From assembly GCA_964424355.1 (NCBI GenBank), contig CAYRIO010000007.1, forward strand, positions 95,518 to 159,517: a DNA stretch of 64,000 nucleotides. Direction: 5' to 3'. This DNA comes from CAZEHS01 sp964424355. GTDB lineage: Bacteria; Bacillota; Clostridia; Peptostreptococcales; Acidaminobacteraceae. A program made the position numbers and the translations under genes. The notes beneath the pieces are model-generated. The model had not been told where the DNA came from. It saw only the letters and a list, made by a program, of their open reading frames with translations, and did not search any database. Positions 41,085-50,147 of the stretch are shown here, in pieces (positions within the stretch are counted from its first letter, which is position 1; every line of letters begins with the position of its first letter).

Positions 41085-42251
41085 CTAGAAATTCACTTTC
41101 TCTCCGGTAAATGTGCAGGTGTAGAGCTGCTTCATTTCCTCAGTGCTGATTTCCCGTGGATTGCAACCTGTGCAGGCATCCAGGAGCGCATTGGCGGAGA
41201 TGCGGTCCACATTGGCGTGGAAATCCGCTTCGGTGATGCCGAATTCCTTCAGGGTCTTGGGAATTCCCATCTTCTGGTTCATTTCCTGGATCAGGCCTGT
41301 CAGCCCGTTTACCAGCTCATCCTCCGTGGACCCCTCCAGTTTAAGGGCTCTGGCGATATTCGCATACCGATCTCCGGCCTTCTTCCGATTAAAATCAATG
41401 ACGTAGGGCAGGTAAATGGCGTTGGCGCAGCCATGGGGGATATCAAACACGGCGCCGGATTTATGGGCCATACTGTGAGTGATTCCCAACAACGCATTGG
41501 AGAATGCCATGCCTGCCAGACACTGAGCGATGTGCATTTGTTCCCGGGCGTTTTTGTCACCGGCATAGGAATCCAATAGGAACTCCTTGATCATGACAAT
41601 CGCCTGGATTGCCAGGGGATCACTGAAGGGGGAGCTGAGAGCCGCCACGTAGGCCTCAATGGCATGGGTCAGGGCATCCATCCCCGTATGGGCTGTCAGT
41701 GTGGGGGGCATGGTTTCTGCCAGGGAAGGGTCGACAATGGCGATATCCGGCGTCAGATTGTAATCCGCCAGGGGGTATTTGATTTCGGTGGCGTAATCGG
41801 TGATGACCGAGAACGCTGTTACTTCCGTGGCAGTGCCGCTGGTGGATGGAATCGCCAGGAACCGGGCTTTTTTACGCAGTTCTGGCACCGTGAACGGGTT
41901 TTTTACATCATCAAAGGTTGCTTCTGGATGTTCATAAAAGATCCACATGGCTTTGGCTGCATCGATAGGGGACCCACCGCCGATGGAAACGATCCAGTCC
42001 GGCTGGAATTCCTGCATGACAGCAGCACCCTTCATGACCGTTTCTACGGAGGGATCCGGTTCTACCCCTTCAATCAACAGCACTTCAAAGCCTGCCTCTT
42101 TCAGATAATCTTCAACCTTTTGAAGAAAACCGAATTTCCGCATGGAGCTGCCCCCAGTTACGACAACTGCCTTTTGTCCTTTAAGGCTCTTCAGGAATTC
42201 CAGGCTGCCCTCACCAAAATAAATATCCCGTGGAAGTGTAAATCGATTCAT
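41085..42251 (-). CDS. Iron-containing alcohol dehydrogenase
   Basis: A 388-residue group III alcohol dehydrogenase with the NAD motif IGGGSPIDAAKAMW, AIPSTSGTATEVTAF and the metal-binding GITHSMAHKSGAVFDIPHGCAN. It is related to pduQ but clearly distinct. AGGAGG precedes the ATG at 42251. A sigma-54 promoter and an AcoR-type activator gene are directly upstream, so it is likely induced by an alcohol, diol or aldehyde. The substrate cannot be read from sequence; butanol-type and 1,3-propanediol-type enzymes share these motifs. Confidence 0.9.
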   Translation of the reverse strand: MNRFTLPRDIYFGEGSLEFLKSLKGQKAVVVTGGSSMRKFGFLQKVEDYLKEAGFEVLLIEGVEPDPSVETVMKGAAVMQEFQPDWIVSIGGGSPIDAAKAMWIFYEHPEATFDDVKNPFTVPELRKKARFLAIPSTSGTATEVTAFSVITDYATEIKYPLADYNLTPDIAIVDPSLAETMPPTLTAHTGMDALTHAIEAYVAALSSPFSDPLAIQAIVMIKEFLLDSYAGDKNAREQMHIAQCLAGMAFSNALLGITHSMAHKSGAVFDIPHGCANAIYLPYVIDFNRKKAGDRYANIARALKLEGSTEDELVNGLTGLIQEMNQKMGIPKTLKEFGITEADFHANVDRISANALLDACTGCNPREISTEEMKQLYTCTFTGEKVNF

Positions 42252-42305
42252 GTGTGTTCCTCCTGATTGATATATTATTATCAAATTCGAACACCAATAA
42301 ACTAT

Positions 42306-42321
42306 TGCAAATATGAGGCCA
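42306..42321 (-). promoter_or_regulatory. Sigma-54 (-24/-12) promoter of the alcohol dehydrogenase gene
   Basis: The minus strand reads TGGCCT-CATAT-TTGCA. It keeps the essential GG and GC with exact 10-base spacing between the dinucleotides, matching TGGCAC-N5-TTGCA. The predicted start of transcription near 42295 lies about 45 bases before the ATG. The neighbouring activator has the GAFTGA motif needed to work with sigma-54. Confidence 0.8.
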
Positions 42322-42361
42322 ATATCTGAAATTTGATGCTATTTATCTTTAACCCGCTCCA

Positions 42362-42415
42362 AAACGACGTTTATAAGTTAATCATTTATCAAACTTTTTT
42401 TCTCGTTTCAAAACG
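42362..42415. promoter_or_regulatory. Two short CGTTT/AAACG palindromes upstream of the sigma-54 promoter
   Basis: AAACG-A-CGTTT (42362-42372) and CGTTT-CA-AAACG (42404-42415) repeat the AACG/CGTT half-site that also occurs in the large inverted repeat next to them. They may be weaker binding sites of the same activator. Confidence 0.4.
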
Positions 42416-42417
42416 AA

Positions 42418-42467
42418 CGTCCTAAAACGTGACAACCACAGGTGGGTTGTTGTCACGTTTTAGGACG
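42418..42467. promoter_or_regulatory. 19-base perfect inverted repeat, candidate activator binding site
   Basis: The arms CGTCCTAAAACGTGACAAC (42418-42436) and its exact reverse complement (42449-42467) flank 12 bases. It lies about 110 bases upstream of the sigma-54 promoter, the usual position for an enhancer-like site, and just past the activator stop codon. No T run follows in either direction, so an operator is more likely than a terminator. Confidence 0.6.
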
Positions 42468-42491
42468 CTGTCGTATAATAGGACAGATTTC

Positions 42492-44411
42492 TCAGTACAC
42501 TTCTTGAATTCCGTACTTCTTTATTTTGAGATAGAATGTATTCCGGCTGATTCCCAGAACCTTGGCAGCCAGGGTGACGTTGTGGTCCGTTTTTTTGAGA
42601 GCGGCAGCAATGGCACGGCGCTCAAGGATTTCCAGGGAACAGGCATAATCCTGTTCGTTTACCGATGGTCCCCGATTCACTTCATCCCCGCCGGACACCT
42701 TGTTTTCCGGCACATCACACAGGCTCAGCATGTCTTTCAGCGGTCTGCCATCCAGAACGATCACTTTTTCGATAAAATTCTCCAGTTCCCGGATATTTCC
42801 GCGCCAGGGATTGTGGCAAACCCAATCAGCCACCTCCTCCGGCAGTCTGATCGGCGCCTTTCCAAGCTTGGCCGATTTGGCGCGGATGAAGTGCTCCGCC
42901 AGCAGCAGGATGTCCTCGCGGCGCTCCCGGAGCGGCGGAATGGTGATGGGAATCACACTGAGCCGGTAGTACAGATCCTGCCTGAAATTCCCCAGAGCGA
43001 TTTCACGATTCAGATCCTTGTTGGTTGCCGCGATGATCCGAACATTCACTGGGATGCACTTGTTGCTGCCGACCCGCATCACGTAGCCTTCCTGAAGGAC
43101 CCTGAGAAGGTTCACCTGCAGATCCAGGGGCATTTCACCGATTTCGTCCAGAAACAGGGTACCGCCATTGGCCAGCTCGAATTTTCCCAGCTGTCCGCCC
43201 CTTTTGGCCCCGGTGAAAGCGCCCTCATCATAGCCGAAGAGCTCACTCTCCATGAGGTTCCGGTGAATGGCACCGCAGTTGATGGCAACAAAGCCATTGC
43301 TCCGCCTTGCGCTGTGATTATGGATGGCCTGGGCCAGAACCTCCTTCCCCGTGCCACTTTCGCCGTCTATCAGAATCGTGGCCGGACTGTCTGCCGCATG
43401 CTTGGCATAGCCGACAATCCGTTCCATCTCTGGGCTTTCACCGATAAAATCCGCGAAGGTGTAGCGGGCCTGCATGCCGGTGAACCGATTCACCAGATTC
43501 AGAACCTTTTGGATTTCCTTCAAGGTCAATACAAGATTCATGGAATCAGCACGCTCTCCCAAGATTGCCTGAGCACTCAGAAGGATTTTTTCCTTCTTCC
43601 CGTTGACCACCAGGGTGACCTCTTCGTCCTCCAGGGTCTCTCCGGTCCTCAGGCGGTCATCGATTGCCTGCCAGTCCTCGATATAGGTCGCCGCCCGAGC
43701 AGCTCCCAGCCTATCCTTTTCAAGGTCCAAGAGCCGGGATGCTGCGTTGTTGGCGCTGGTGACCACCCCGCTTGAAACCCCGAGGATACCATGGGCAATG
43801 GAGTTCATGAGGGTGGTGCTGTAGCGGTCTGCCAGAATCAGCTGATTTTGGACCACCTCATTGCGCAGCTGGAACTCCACAGAGCGCACCGCTGCCACAA
43901 CGATCCCCAGGGTGTGGGGATGGACCAGCCGGCTGGCTCCCGTCAGGTTCAGGGTCCCGATGATTTCTCCCCCGGGGCTGTGGATCGGTGCTGCGGAGCA
44001 GGTCCACCGGTGGTAGGCTGTGATGAAATGCTCCGTGGCCGAAATCTGCACCGGCGCGTTTTCACGAATGGCAGTCCCCATGGCATTGGTGCCGATGCAC
44101 TGCTCATTCATGCTGGCTCCCACCACCATATTCAACTCCAGGGCTGCCCTCAGGGTTTCCTGATCCCCAATGACATCCAGAATACACCCCTCTTGATCCG
44201 TAAGGACCATGATGAATCCCGAACCCGTCAGAAAGTCGTGAAGATCCCGCAGCAGCGGCATGGTGATCCGGATCAGCCCGCTGTTTTTTTGTAAATTCTC
44301 CGAAACCGCCTCGTGACTGAGGATTTTTTTTGAAACCACCTGTTCTTTATCAATGCCATATTGGATGCTGCGTTGGTGAGACTGCTTAACGATATCGCTG
44401 TGTCTTTTCAT
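42492..44411 (-). CDS. AcoR-type sigma-54-dependent transcriptional activator
   Basis: A 639-residue enhancer-binding protein. The N-terminal half has a GAF-like sensor (NEQCIGTNAMGTAI and GEIIGTLNLTG) and a PAS-like segment. The central AAA+ domain has Walker A GESGTGKEVLAQ, the sigma-54-contacting GAFTGAKRGG, and LDEIGEMPLDLQ. The C-terminal Fis-type helix-turn-helix is in LAAKVLGISRNTFYLKIKKYG. It likely controls the adjacent alcohol dehydrogenase through the inverted repeats and -24/-12 promoter between them. Relatives respond to acetoin and other small alcohols. Confidence 0.93.
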   Translation of the reverse strand: MKRHSDIVKQSHQRSIQYGIDKEQVVSKKILSHEAVSENLQKNSGLIRITMPLLRDLHDFLTGSGFIMVLTDQEGCILDVIGDQETLRAALELNMVVGASMNEQCIGTNAMGTAIRENAPVQISATEHFITAYHRWTCSAAPIHSPGGEIIGTLNLTGASRLVHPHTLGIVVAAVRSVEFQLRNEVVQNQLILADRYSTTLMNSIAHGILGVSSGVVTSANNAASRLLDLEKDRLGAARAATYIEDWQAIDDRLRTGETLEDEEVTLVVNGKKEKILLSAQAILGERADSMNLVLTLKEIQKVLNLVNRFTGMQARYTFADFIGESPEMERIVGYAKHAADSPATILIDGESGTGKEVLAQAIHNHSARRSNGFVAINCGAIHRNLMESELFGYDEGAFTGAKRGGQLGKFELANGGTLFLDEIGEMPLDLQVNLLRVLQEGYVMRVGSNKCIPVNVRIIAATNKDLNREIALGNFRQDLYYRLSVIPITIPPLRERREDILLLAEHFIRAKSAKLGKAPIRLPEEVADWVCHNPWRGNIRELENFIEKVIVLDGRPLKDMLSLCDVPENKVSGGDEVNRGPSVNEQDYACSLEILERRAIAAALKKTDHNVTLAAKVLGISRNTFYLKIKKYGIQEVY

Positions 44412-44544
44412 ACAAATTTATCTCTGCAGGCCCTATGGCCGGCATCTCCCGGTTATTCACGGCACCTTTGAGGCCCATGATTATCAGGATGATTATATCA
44501 TTTTGAGCCCGGGGAAGCCAAGTATCACACGGGTTCTCAAGATT

Positions 44545-45336
44545 TCAATATGCGAATCCCTTGAACAGATCCTCCCGGCTTGTGATGGGAATGCCGCTGT
44601 CCTTCAATGTTCCGAACCGGGCGATATTCAATAGTTTCCCGTCCTGATGGAGCTTTTCCGAGGACACGCTCAAGTCATCGGCGTCGTATGCAGCGGCGGC
44701 GTCCGGGGTAAGATAGGTGATCCAGAACACATAATTCCTGATGCCGTTCTCAGCCAGTACCCGCTGATAAACCGCATTGATCTTTTCCGCCTCACTGGCC
44801 TTATCAACCCCTTGGGACACCGGTACATTCACCTTGATGACCAATCTGAATTTATCCCCGAACGTAGTCCGCAGCTGGTCATAGGACATGTCCTGATAGA
44901 CCGGGGATTCATACGCCCCCCCGATATTGGCCAGCGCATCCCAGTTGAAGGCACTCAGGGTGATGCCCTGGCCCAGGATATCCCGAATGGCGGATTCATG
45001 TTCCTTCAGCGCTTCCGCCGACCAGCGGGTAGTCAGATAGGTATCATCATAATGCAGGGTTTTATCCCCGGTGTTCCAGAAAATCCTGAACCGCAAATCC
45101 GGTTGGCTTGCAGGTGCGGCAAATGCCGTGTACACGCCGGGCCACATCCCGTTGATGCCTTCAAAATCCGGCATTTCCACTGTGAATTCCTGCCCATAGG
45201 TTTTCTCCAGATAGGCAGCCATGTTCCCACGCACCTCCACAGAGCTGTCACAGCCTGTAATCAGCAGAGCTGCCGCCGCCAGAAGGAACAGGATCCGCCG
45301 CAAAATCAGGCAGTTGAATCTGAATGGACTGTTCAT
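44545..45336 (-). CDS. Predicted lipoprotein of unknown function
   Basis: A 263-residue secreted protein with a signal peptide ending in the lipobox LLITGC (Cys near residue 28 from the chosen ATG at 45336). The rest is soluble with no domain I recognise; FRIFWNTGDKTLHYDDTYLTTRW suggests a beta-rich fold. It lies between the activator gene and the RND pump genes, without clear operon links. Confidence 0.7.
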   Translation of the reverse strand: MNSPFRFNCLILRRILFLLAAAALLITGCDSSVEVRGNMAAYLEKTYGQEFTVEMPDFEGINGMWPGVYTAFAAPASQPDLRFRIFWNTGDKTLHYDDTYLTTRWSAEALKEHESAIRDILGQGITLSAFNWDALANIGGAYESPVYQDMSYDQLRTTFGDKFRLVIKVNVPVSQGVDKASEAEKINAVYQRVLAENGIRNYVFWITYLTPDAAAAYDADDLSVSSEKLHQDGKLLNIARFGTLKDSGIPITSREDLFKGFAY

Positions 45337-45491
45337 GCTTTTCACTCCCCCAACAATACTCTTTTCAACTTTGTACTAACTATACCCGCCTATCCCCTCA
45401 ACAAACAAGCACCGTGGAATTAAAGAAGAGCCTGCCTCCCCAGATGTTATCCCGGGAAAACCGACTCCTCATGTTGTGCAGCAGACTTCGC

Positions 45492-46598
45492 TTACTTCTG
45501 AACCTTCACGGGCATGCCATCCTTCAACTTCTCATGGCCGACAACAATGACCTGATCTCCGGCAGAAAGGCCTTGCTTCACCTGAAAGAAGCTCTCATTG
45601 CCAAGACCGACAGTGATATCCTTGCGGACCGCCTTGTCATTTTGAAGGACATAGACATAATCCTTGCCTTCATTGTGCAGTACGGCAACCTTAGGAACAC
45701 CCAGACCCTGGATATCCTTAGCCACGGTGATCAGGCCGCTGGCAAACATGCCGGCCTTGATCTTCCCATCCGCATTGGGAACAAGGATCCGGATAGCATA
45801 CAGCTTGGTGGCGTCCTGCACAGGGCTGACCGCTTCAACGGTCCCCTCAACTGCAGTGCCTCCCAGAGCCGGGAAGGTCATACTGACCTTCATCCCCTGC
45901 CCTACGGCATTGACCACTTCTTCGGCTACGCCGGTCTCCACGTAAACCTTGCTCAGATCCACTAAGGAGTAAAGCGGCGTACCGGCATTGACGGATTCTC
46001 CGTTATTCACCTTCCGGGCACTGACATAGCCGGTGATCGGCGCGGTCAATGTGGTATCCTGCAGATTCAATTCAGCCTGCCGCATGTCATTCTGTGCCAC
46101 CTGATGGCTGATCTGGGTTGATTTATACCCCTTCAGCGCATCGTCATATTCTTTCTGGGAAATAACCTGATCACCATAAAGTGATTTATTGCGATCCAGC
46201 TCCTTCTTTTGTTCCTCCAAGGTCAGCTGGGAGGCATCCACCCCCAGGGAGGCTTTTTCCCGATACAGGGCATATCGCGCGGCGTTGATTTTTGCCAGGG
46301 GCTGCCCCTTCTTAACCGCTGCGCCCAGATCCGGGCCAATGAAGACGATATCGCCGCCAACCTTGGCTGCAACCTCCACCGTCTCATAGGGAGAAGCGTT
46401 GCCGGATACCGTCACCTGATCCGCATACTGTCCATTGGCAACAGCCTGCACCTTCACCAGCACGGGTTCCTGAGCGACCACCTTTGTTTTCTCGGCATCG
46501 GGAGCCTTGGCGGCGCATCCGCCCAATACCAGGCTTAGAGCCATCACGGCCGCAATGGCCTTGAATATCCGCTTTGATCTGTGATTAAGCATGTTCAT
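45492..46598 (-). CDS. RND efflux membrane-fusion (adaptor) lipoprotein
   Basis: A 368-residue periplasmic-adaptor-family protein with lipobox LVLGGC (about residues 22-27), split biotinyl-lipoyl segments around a coiled coil (VDASQLTLEEQKKELDRNKS), and beta-barrel repeats. It partners with the RND transporter, whose end it overlaps by 14 bases. In a Gram-positive-type cell the adaptor is lipid-anchored at the outer face of the membrane. Order transporter-then-adaptor is the reverse of most operons. Confidence 0.92.
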   Translation of the reverse strand: MNMLNHRSKRIFKAIAAVMALSLVLGGCAAKAPDAEKTKVVAQEPVLVKVQAVANGQYADQVTVSGNASPYETVEVAAKVGGDIVFIGPDLGAAVKKGQPLAKINAARYALYREKASLGVDASQLTLEEQKKELDRNKSLYGDQVISQKEYDDALKGYKSTQISHQVAQNDMRQAELNLQDTTLTAPITGYVSARKVNNGESVNAGTPLYSLVDLSKVYVETGVAEEVVNAVGQGMKVSMTFPALGGTAVEGTVEAVSPVQDATKLYAIRILVPNADGKIKAGMFASGLITVAKDIQGLGVPKVAVLHNEGKDYVYVLQNDKAVRKDITVGLGNESFFQVKQGLSAGDQVIVVGHEKLKDGMPVKVQK

Positions 46599-49500
46599 TC
46601 CCTCCTGCTTTCAGCATCCGTTTCTCATCCTTCCTGATTTTTCGTTCCTCCAGCATGATATACATCGATGGAATAAACAGCAGGGTCAGGACCGTGGATA
46701 CGGAGAGCCCAAAAATCAATGTGTATCCCAGCCCCGCAAAGAAAGGCTGTTTGAGCGTAATGGGGATGATTCCCCCAACTGCGGTGATGGTAGTGGCTAT
46801 AACCGGAATGAAGCGGGTCGTGCCGGTGATTCGGGTCGCCTCATACAGATCATGCCCTTCCCGACGCAGATAGTTAATATAGTCGATCAGAACGATGCCG
46901 TTTTTCACGGCGATCCCTACCAGGGCAACGACACCGATGAATGCGGTGAAGTTGAACGTATGGCCAGTTAGAACCAACCCCGGGAAGACTCCGATCAGAC
47001 CCAGAGGCAGGGCACTGAGGATCAGCATCGGTTGGGACAGAGAGTTGAATTGAACCGCAACGATGATGAACACCAGCAGAATCGCCACCACCATATTGGT
47101 GATCATATCCCCGAAGGAATCCTGGATGTCCTCCGCTTCACCGCCGTACTTCACAGTCACACCTTCGGGCAGGGGGTAGGAGGCAACTTTTTCTTTAAAG
47201 GCCGTGGTCAGTTCATTGCCCAGAAAGCCCTTCTGCACCTGCGAGGTGACAGACACTTCCCGTTTACGGGCCTCATGGGTGATGGTGGTATAGCCACGGT
47301 CCTCTACAATACGGGCCACCTGCCCCAGTTGTACCGGCAGGCCGGCCGTGTTGTAGACATACAGCTTTTCAAGGTCCGCTTTCGTCGTCAGAGCGCCTTT
47401 CTCCAGGTAGATCTTTACGTCGATTTCGTCCTGGTTGACCCGATATTTCGTGGCCTCCAGTCCGTTGACAGCATTCCGGATTGTCAGGGCCACGGTGTAA
47501 TCATTCAAGCCCAATCGTGCTGCCTGCTCCTTGTCCACCTGGATCTGGAGTTCCGGATCCCCCTCTGCCACGGTGCTGTCAACATCCATGGTGCCGGGCA
47601 TCTCTTCCGCAATGGCCATGAAATCTTGAGCAACCTGCTTCAACTCATCCAAATTCTTGCCCTGGAGAGTCACTGCAAAGGGAGAGCTGGAAGGCGGTCC
47701 ATTCTCCAGTTCCTGGACTGTCACCTTCGCACCGGCAATGGTCTTGACCTTGGCGCGGAGCTCCTCAGCAATGTCCATGGAGGAGCGGGTCCGTTCCTCT
47801 TCAGGCTTCAGATCGATAACCAGCCGTCCAATGGTCGGATTGCCGCCGCCGGTTCCGCCGCCCATATCATCAAAGCTGTCCGCACCGGTGATCCCAACGT
47901 TGGAAACAAAGGTGTCCAGCTCAGGATAGGGCAGTACCAGCTTCTCTACTTCCTTGACAATGCTGTCGGTCGTTTCAATGGGGGTCCCTTTGGGGGTTTC
48001 CACATTGATATAGAGACGGGTTTGGTCTTCACCGCCGAACATCTCCACTTTCAGTATTCCCAGAGGAAGCAGGGATACCGCCGCCAGGAACGCCACACAG
48101 AGAACGCCTACCAGTATGCGTCGGTTACGCCGGCTATAGATGAACTTATCCAGTACTTTGGCGTACCATTTGATGAAGCCGTAATTCTCAGCCACGTCAT
48201 TGTACTTATAGATCTTGATGATCATCAGACCGCTGAAGAGCAGTCCGAAGAAGATTGAAAACCCATGAATCTGGTTGTCATCTGAAAAAGCATAGATTGC
48301 CAGGGCCGTTACCAGAAGGATCGCGCCAATGCGCTTTAACCGCGTTTTGAGCGCTTTAGGGTCCACCTGTATCTCAGACCGGTGCTTTTTCAGTACCAAG
48401 GCGCTCAAGGCCGGGGTCACCGTCATGGCCACGAAGAAAGACGCCGTCATGGCATAAATGACTGTCAGAGGGATCGACTTGATATAGGCTCCCATGATTC
48501 CGGATGTCAGCATCAGAGGGAAGAACGAAGCGACCGTCGTCAGCGTGGCTGATGCAACCGCCGGGGCGATCTGGTTCGTAGCCGCTTCCGCAGCGGGAAT
48601 GGCTGAGATGCCCTTGAACCGGAGCCGGTCGATATTCTGCATGATGACGATGGCATCGTCCACCAGCATCCCTACCGCCAGAATCATCGAGAACAGCGTG
48701 ATATTGTTCAGGGTCAGATCGCTGGCCTTCATGAACCAGAGGGTCACAAGGAGGGTCAACGGGATAACGATTGAAACCAGGATGGCCTCGCTGAAACCGA
48801 TGAAAAGGAACAGCACCACCATGACCAGGCAAAGCCCGGACAGGGAATTTCCGATAACGCTTCCCAGTTGGTCCCGCACATACTCAGCCGTATCGCCGCT
48901 CACTTTTACCGACAGATCTTCAGGGTACAAGGTCCCCTTTTCATCCGTGATGATCTTATGGATCTGATCGCTGGTGCGGATGATGTCGGCGGTGGTTTTC
49001 TTCTTGACCGAAATAGCAACAGAGCGAAGCATTTCGCCTTTCCCACCGGAATCCGTTGCCATACGGGAATAGGATTCCTCATCGGCGTAGCCATCCACCA
49101 CGGTGGCCACGTCCTTCAGGTAGAGAGCACCCCCATCGCCCTTCGCGATGACGATATTCTCCAGCTGCTTGGGATCCTGAAGCTCGCCAACAGTCCGGAG
49201 ATTATAGTTCCGCTCGTCCAACACCAGGGTTCCCCCTGGAAAATTGACGTTGGCTGCCGCCAAAGCGTTCTTGATGGTATCCATCGAAACCTGATAGGCC
49301 GCCAGCTTCTGCGGATCCACCTGAATGCGGATTTCACGGTCCACGCCGCCGATGACCAGGGCCTCAAGAACACTTGGATCGGATTCCAGCCGGTCCTTGA
49401 TATCCTTGGCCATCCGGGTCAGCTGGACCAGATCATATTCCCCTGAAACGTTCAGGATCATAATCGGAGAGTTGTTGGTCTTGATGCTGGAAACTGAAGG

Positions 49501-49947
49501 GATTTCAGCGGCATCCGGGATTTCCGACTGAATTCCGGAAAGCGCCTCCCGCATTTCGGTGACCTTCTTCTCCATGTCCACGCCCTGCTCGAACTCCAGC
49601 CAGACCAGAGAATATCCGAAGCCCGAGTAGCTGGTCAGCGTCTTCACATCCTCAACACTGTCCATCTGCGCTTCAATCTTGTTTGTAACCAATGTTTCCA
49701 CTTCCACCGGTGCGGCGCCGGTATAAAGGGTGAGCACCCGACCGTAAGGCAGCGTGATTTCCGGCTGCAGCTCACGGGGAAGTGTGAAATAGGACGATAG
49801 CCCAACAACGATAACCGCTACTATCAGAAGGTACACGATCCGGTACCTTTCTATGAAGAATGACGCCCATCTCCCATATAGATTCTTGGGCTGGTCCATC
49901 TCCGGCACGGTTTCCCGAGGGATATTGGGATCTTTATGCTCTTCCAT
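46585..49947 (-). CDS. RND-family efflux transporter
   Basis: A 1120-residue protein of the AcrB/HAE-type RND family with twelve predicted membrane helices and two large extracytoplasmic loops. The proton-relay Asp pair of TM4 is present in AVGMLVDDAIVIMQNID. It probably exports drugs, lipids or other hydrophobic compounds with the adaptor; no outer-membrane TolC gene is nearby, as expected in a monoderm. The ATG at 49947 with AAGGAG is preferred to 49992. Confidence 0.92.
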   Translation of the reverse strand: MEEHKDPNIPRETVPEMDQPKNLYGRWASFFIERYRIVYLLIVAVIVVGLSSYFTLPRELQPEITLPYGRVLTLYTGAAPVEVETLVTNKIEAQMDSVEDVKTLTSYSGFGYSLVWLEFEQGVDMEKKVTEMREALSGIQSEIPDAAEIPSVSSIKTNNSPIMILNVSGEYDLVQLTRMAKDIKDRLESDPSVLEALVIGGVDREIRIQVDPQKLAAYQVSMDTIKNALAAANVNFPGGTLVLDERNYNLRTVGELQDPKQLENIVIAKGDGGALYLKDVATVVDGYADEESYSRMATDSGGKGEMLRSVAISVKKKTTADIIRTSDQIHKIITDEKGTLYPEDLSVKVSGDTAEYVRDQLGSVIGNSLSGLCLVMVVLFLFIGFSEAILVSIVIPLTLLVTLWFMKASDLTLNNITLFSMILAVGMLVDDAIVIMQNIDRLRFKGISAIPAAEAATNQIAPAVASATLTTVASFFPLMLTSGIMGAYIKSIPLTVIYAMTASFFVAMTVTPALSALVLKKHRSEIQVDPKALKTRLKRIGAILLVTALAIYAFSDDNQIHGFSIFFGLLFSGLMIIKIYKYNDVAENYGFIKWYAKVLDKFIYSRRNRRILVGVLCVAFLAAVSLLPLGILKVEMFGGEDQTRLYINVETPKGTPIETTDSIVKEVEKLVLPYPELDTFVSNVGITGADSFDDMGGGTGGGNPTIGRLVIDLKPEEERTRSSMDIAEELRAKVKTIAGAKVTVQELENGPPSSSPFAVTLQGKNLDELKQVAQDFMAIAEEMPGTMDVDSTVAEGDPELQIQVDKEQAARLGLNDYTVALTIRNAVNGLEATKYRVNQDEIDVKIYLEKGALTTKADLEKLYVYNTAGLPVQLGQVARIVEDRGYTTITHEARKREVSVTSQVQKGFLGNELTTAFKEKVASYPLPEGVTVKYGGEAEDIQDSFGDMITNMVVAILLVFIIVAVQFNSLSQPMLILSALPLGLIGVFPGLVLTGHTFNFTAFIGVVALVGIAVKNGIVLIDYINYLRREGHDLYEATRITGTTRFIPVIATTITAVGGIIPITLKQPFFAGLGYTLIFGLSVSTVLTLLFIPSMYIMLEERKIRKDEKRMLKAGGNEHA

Positions 49948-50147
49948 CCAATCAACTCCTTTTTCTCTATGTACGCAGACCCATTGTAGCACTGGCCCAT
50001 AGCTCTAACAAGGCTTCCAGCATATGTTTAAAGGATTCTTAATAAGTTTTTAAGATGTGAACCCATTTCACCTATGAAACATCGGTTTTCGACTGAAATA
50101 AAGAAAGCGGGCTTTCAACTGAAAGCCTGCTCCTTTGTTCTTATCAA

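Noticed and set aside
42418..42467. The long inverted repeat read as a terminator of the activator gene
   Set aside because: Neither side is followed by a T run and it lies at an enhancer-like distance from a sigma-54 promoter; an operator is the better explanation, although transcription may still slow there.
47032..48258. A 408-codon frame opposite the RND transporter
   Set aside because: Antisense shadow of a conserved transporter gene with no start signal.
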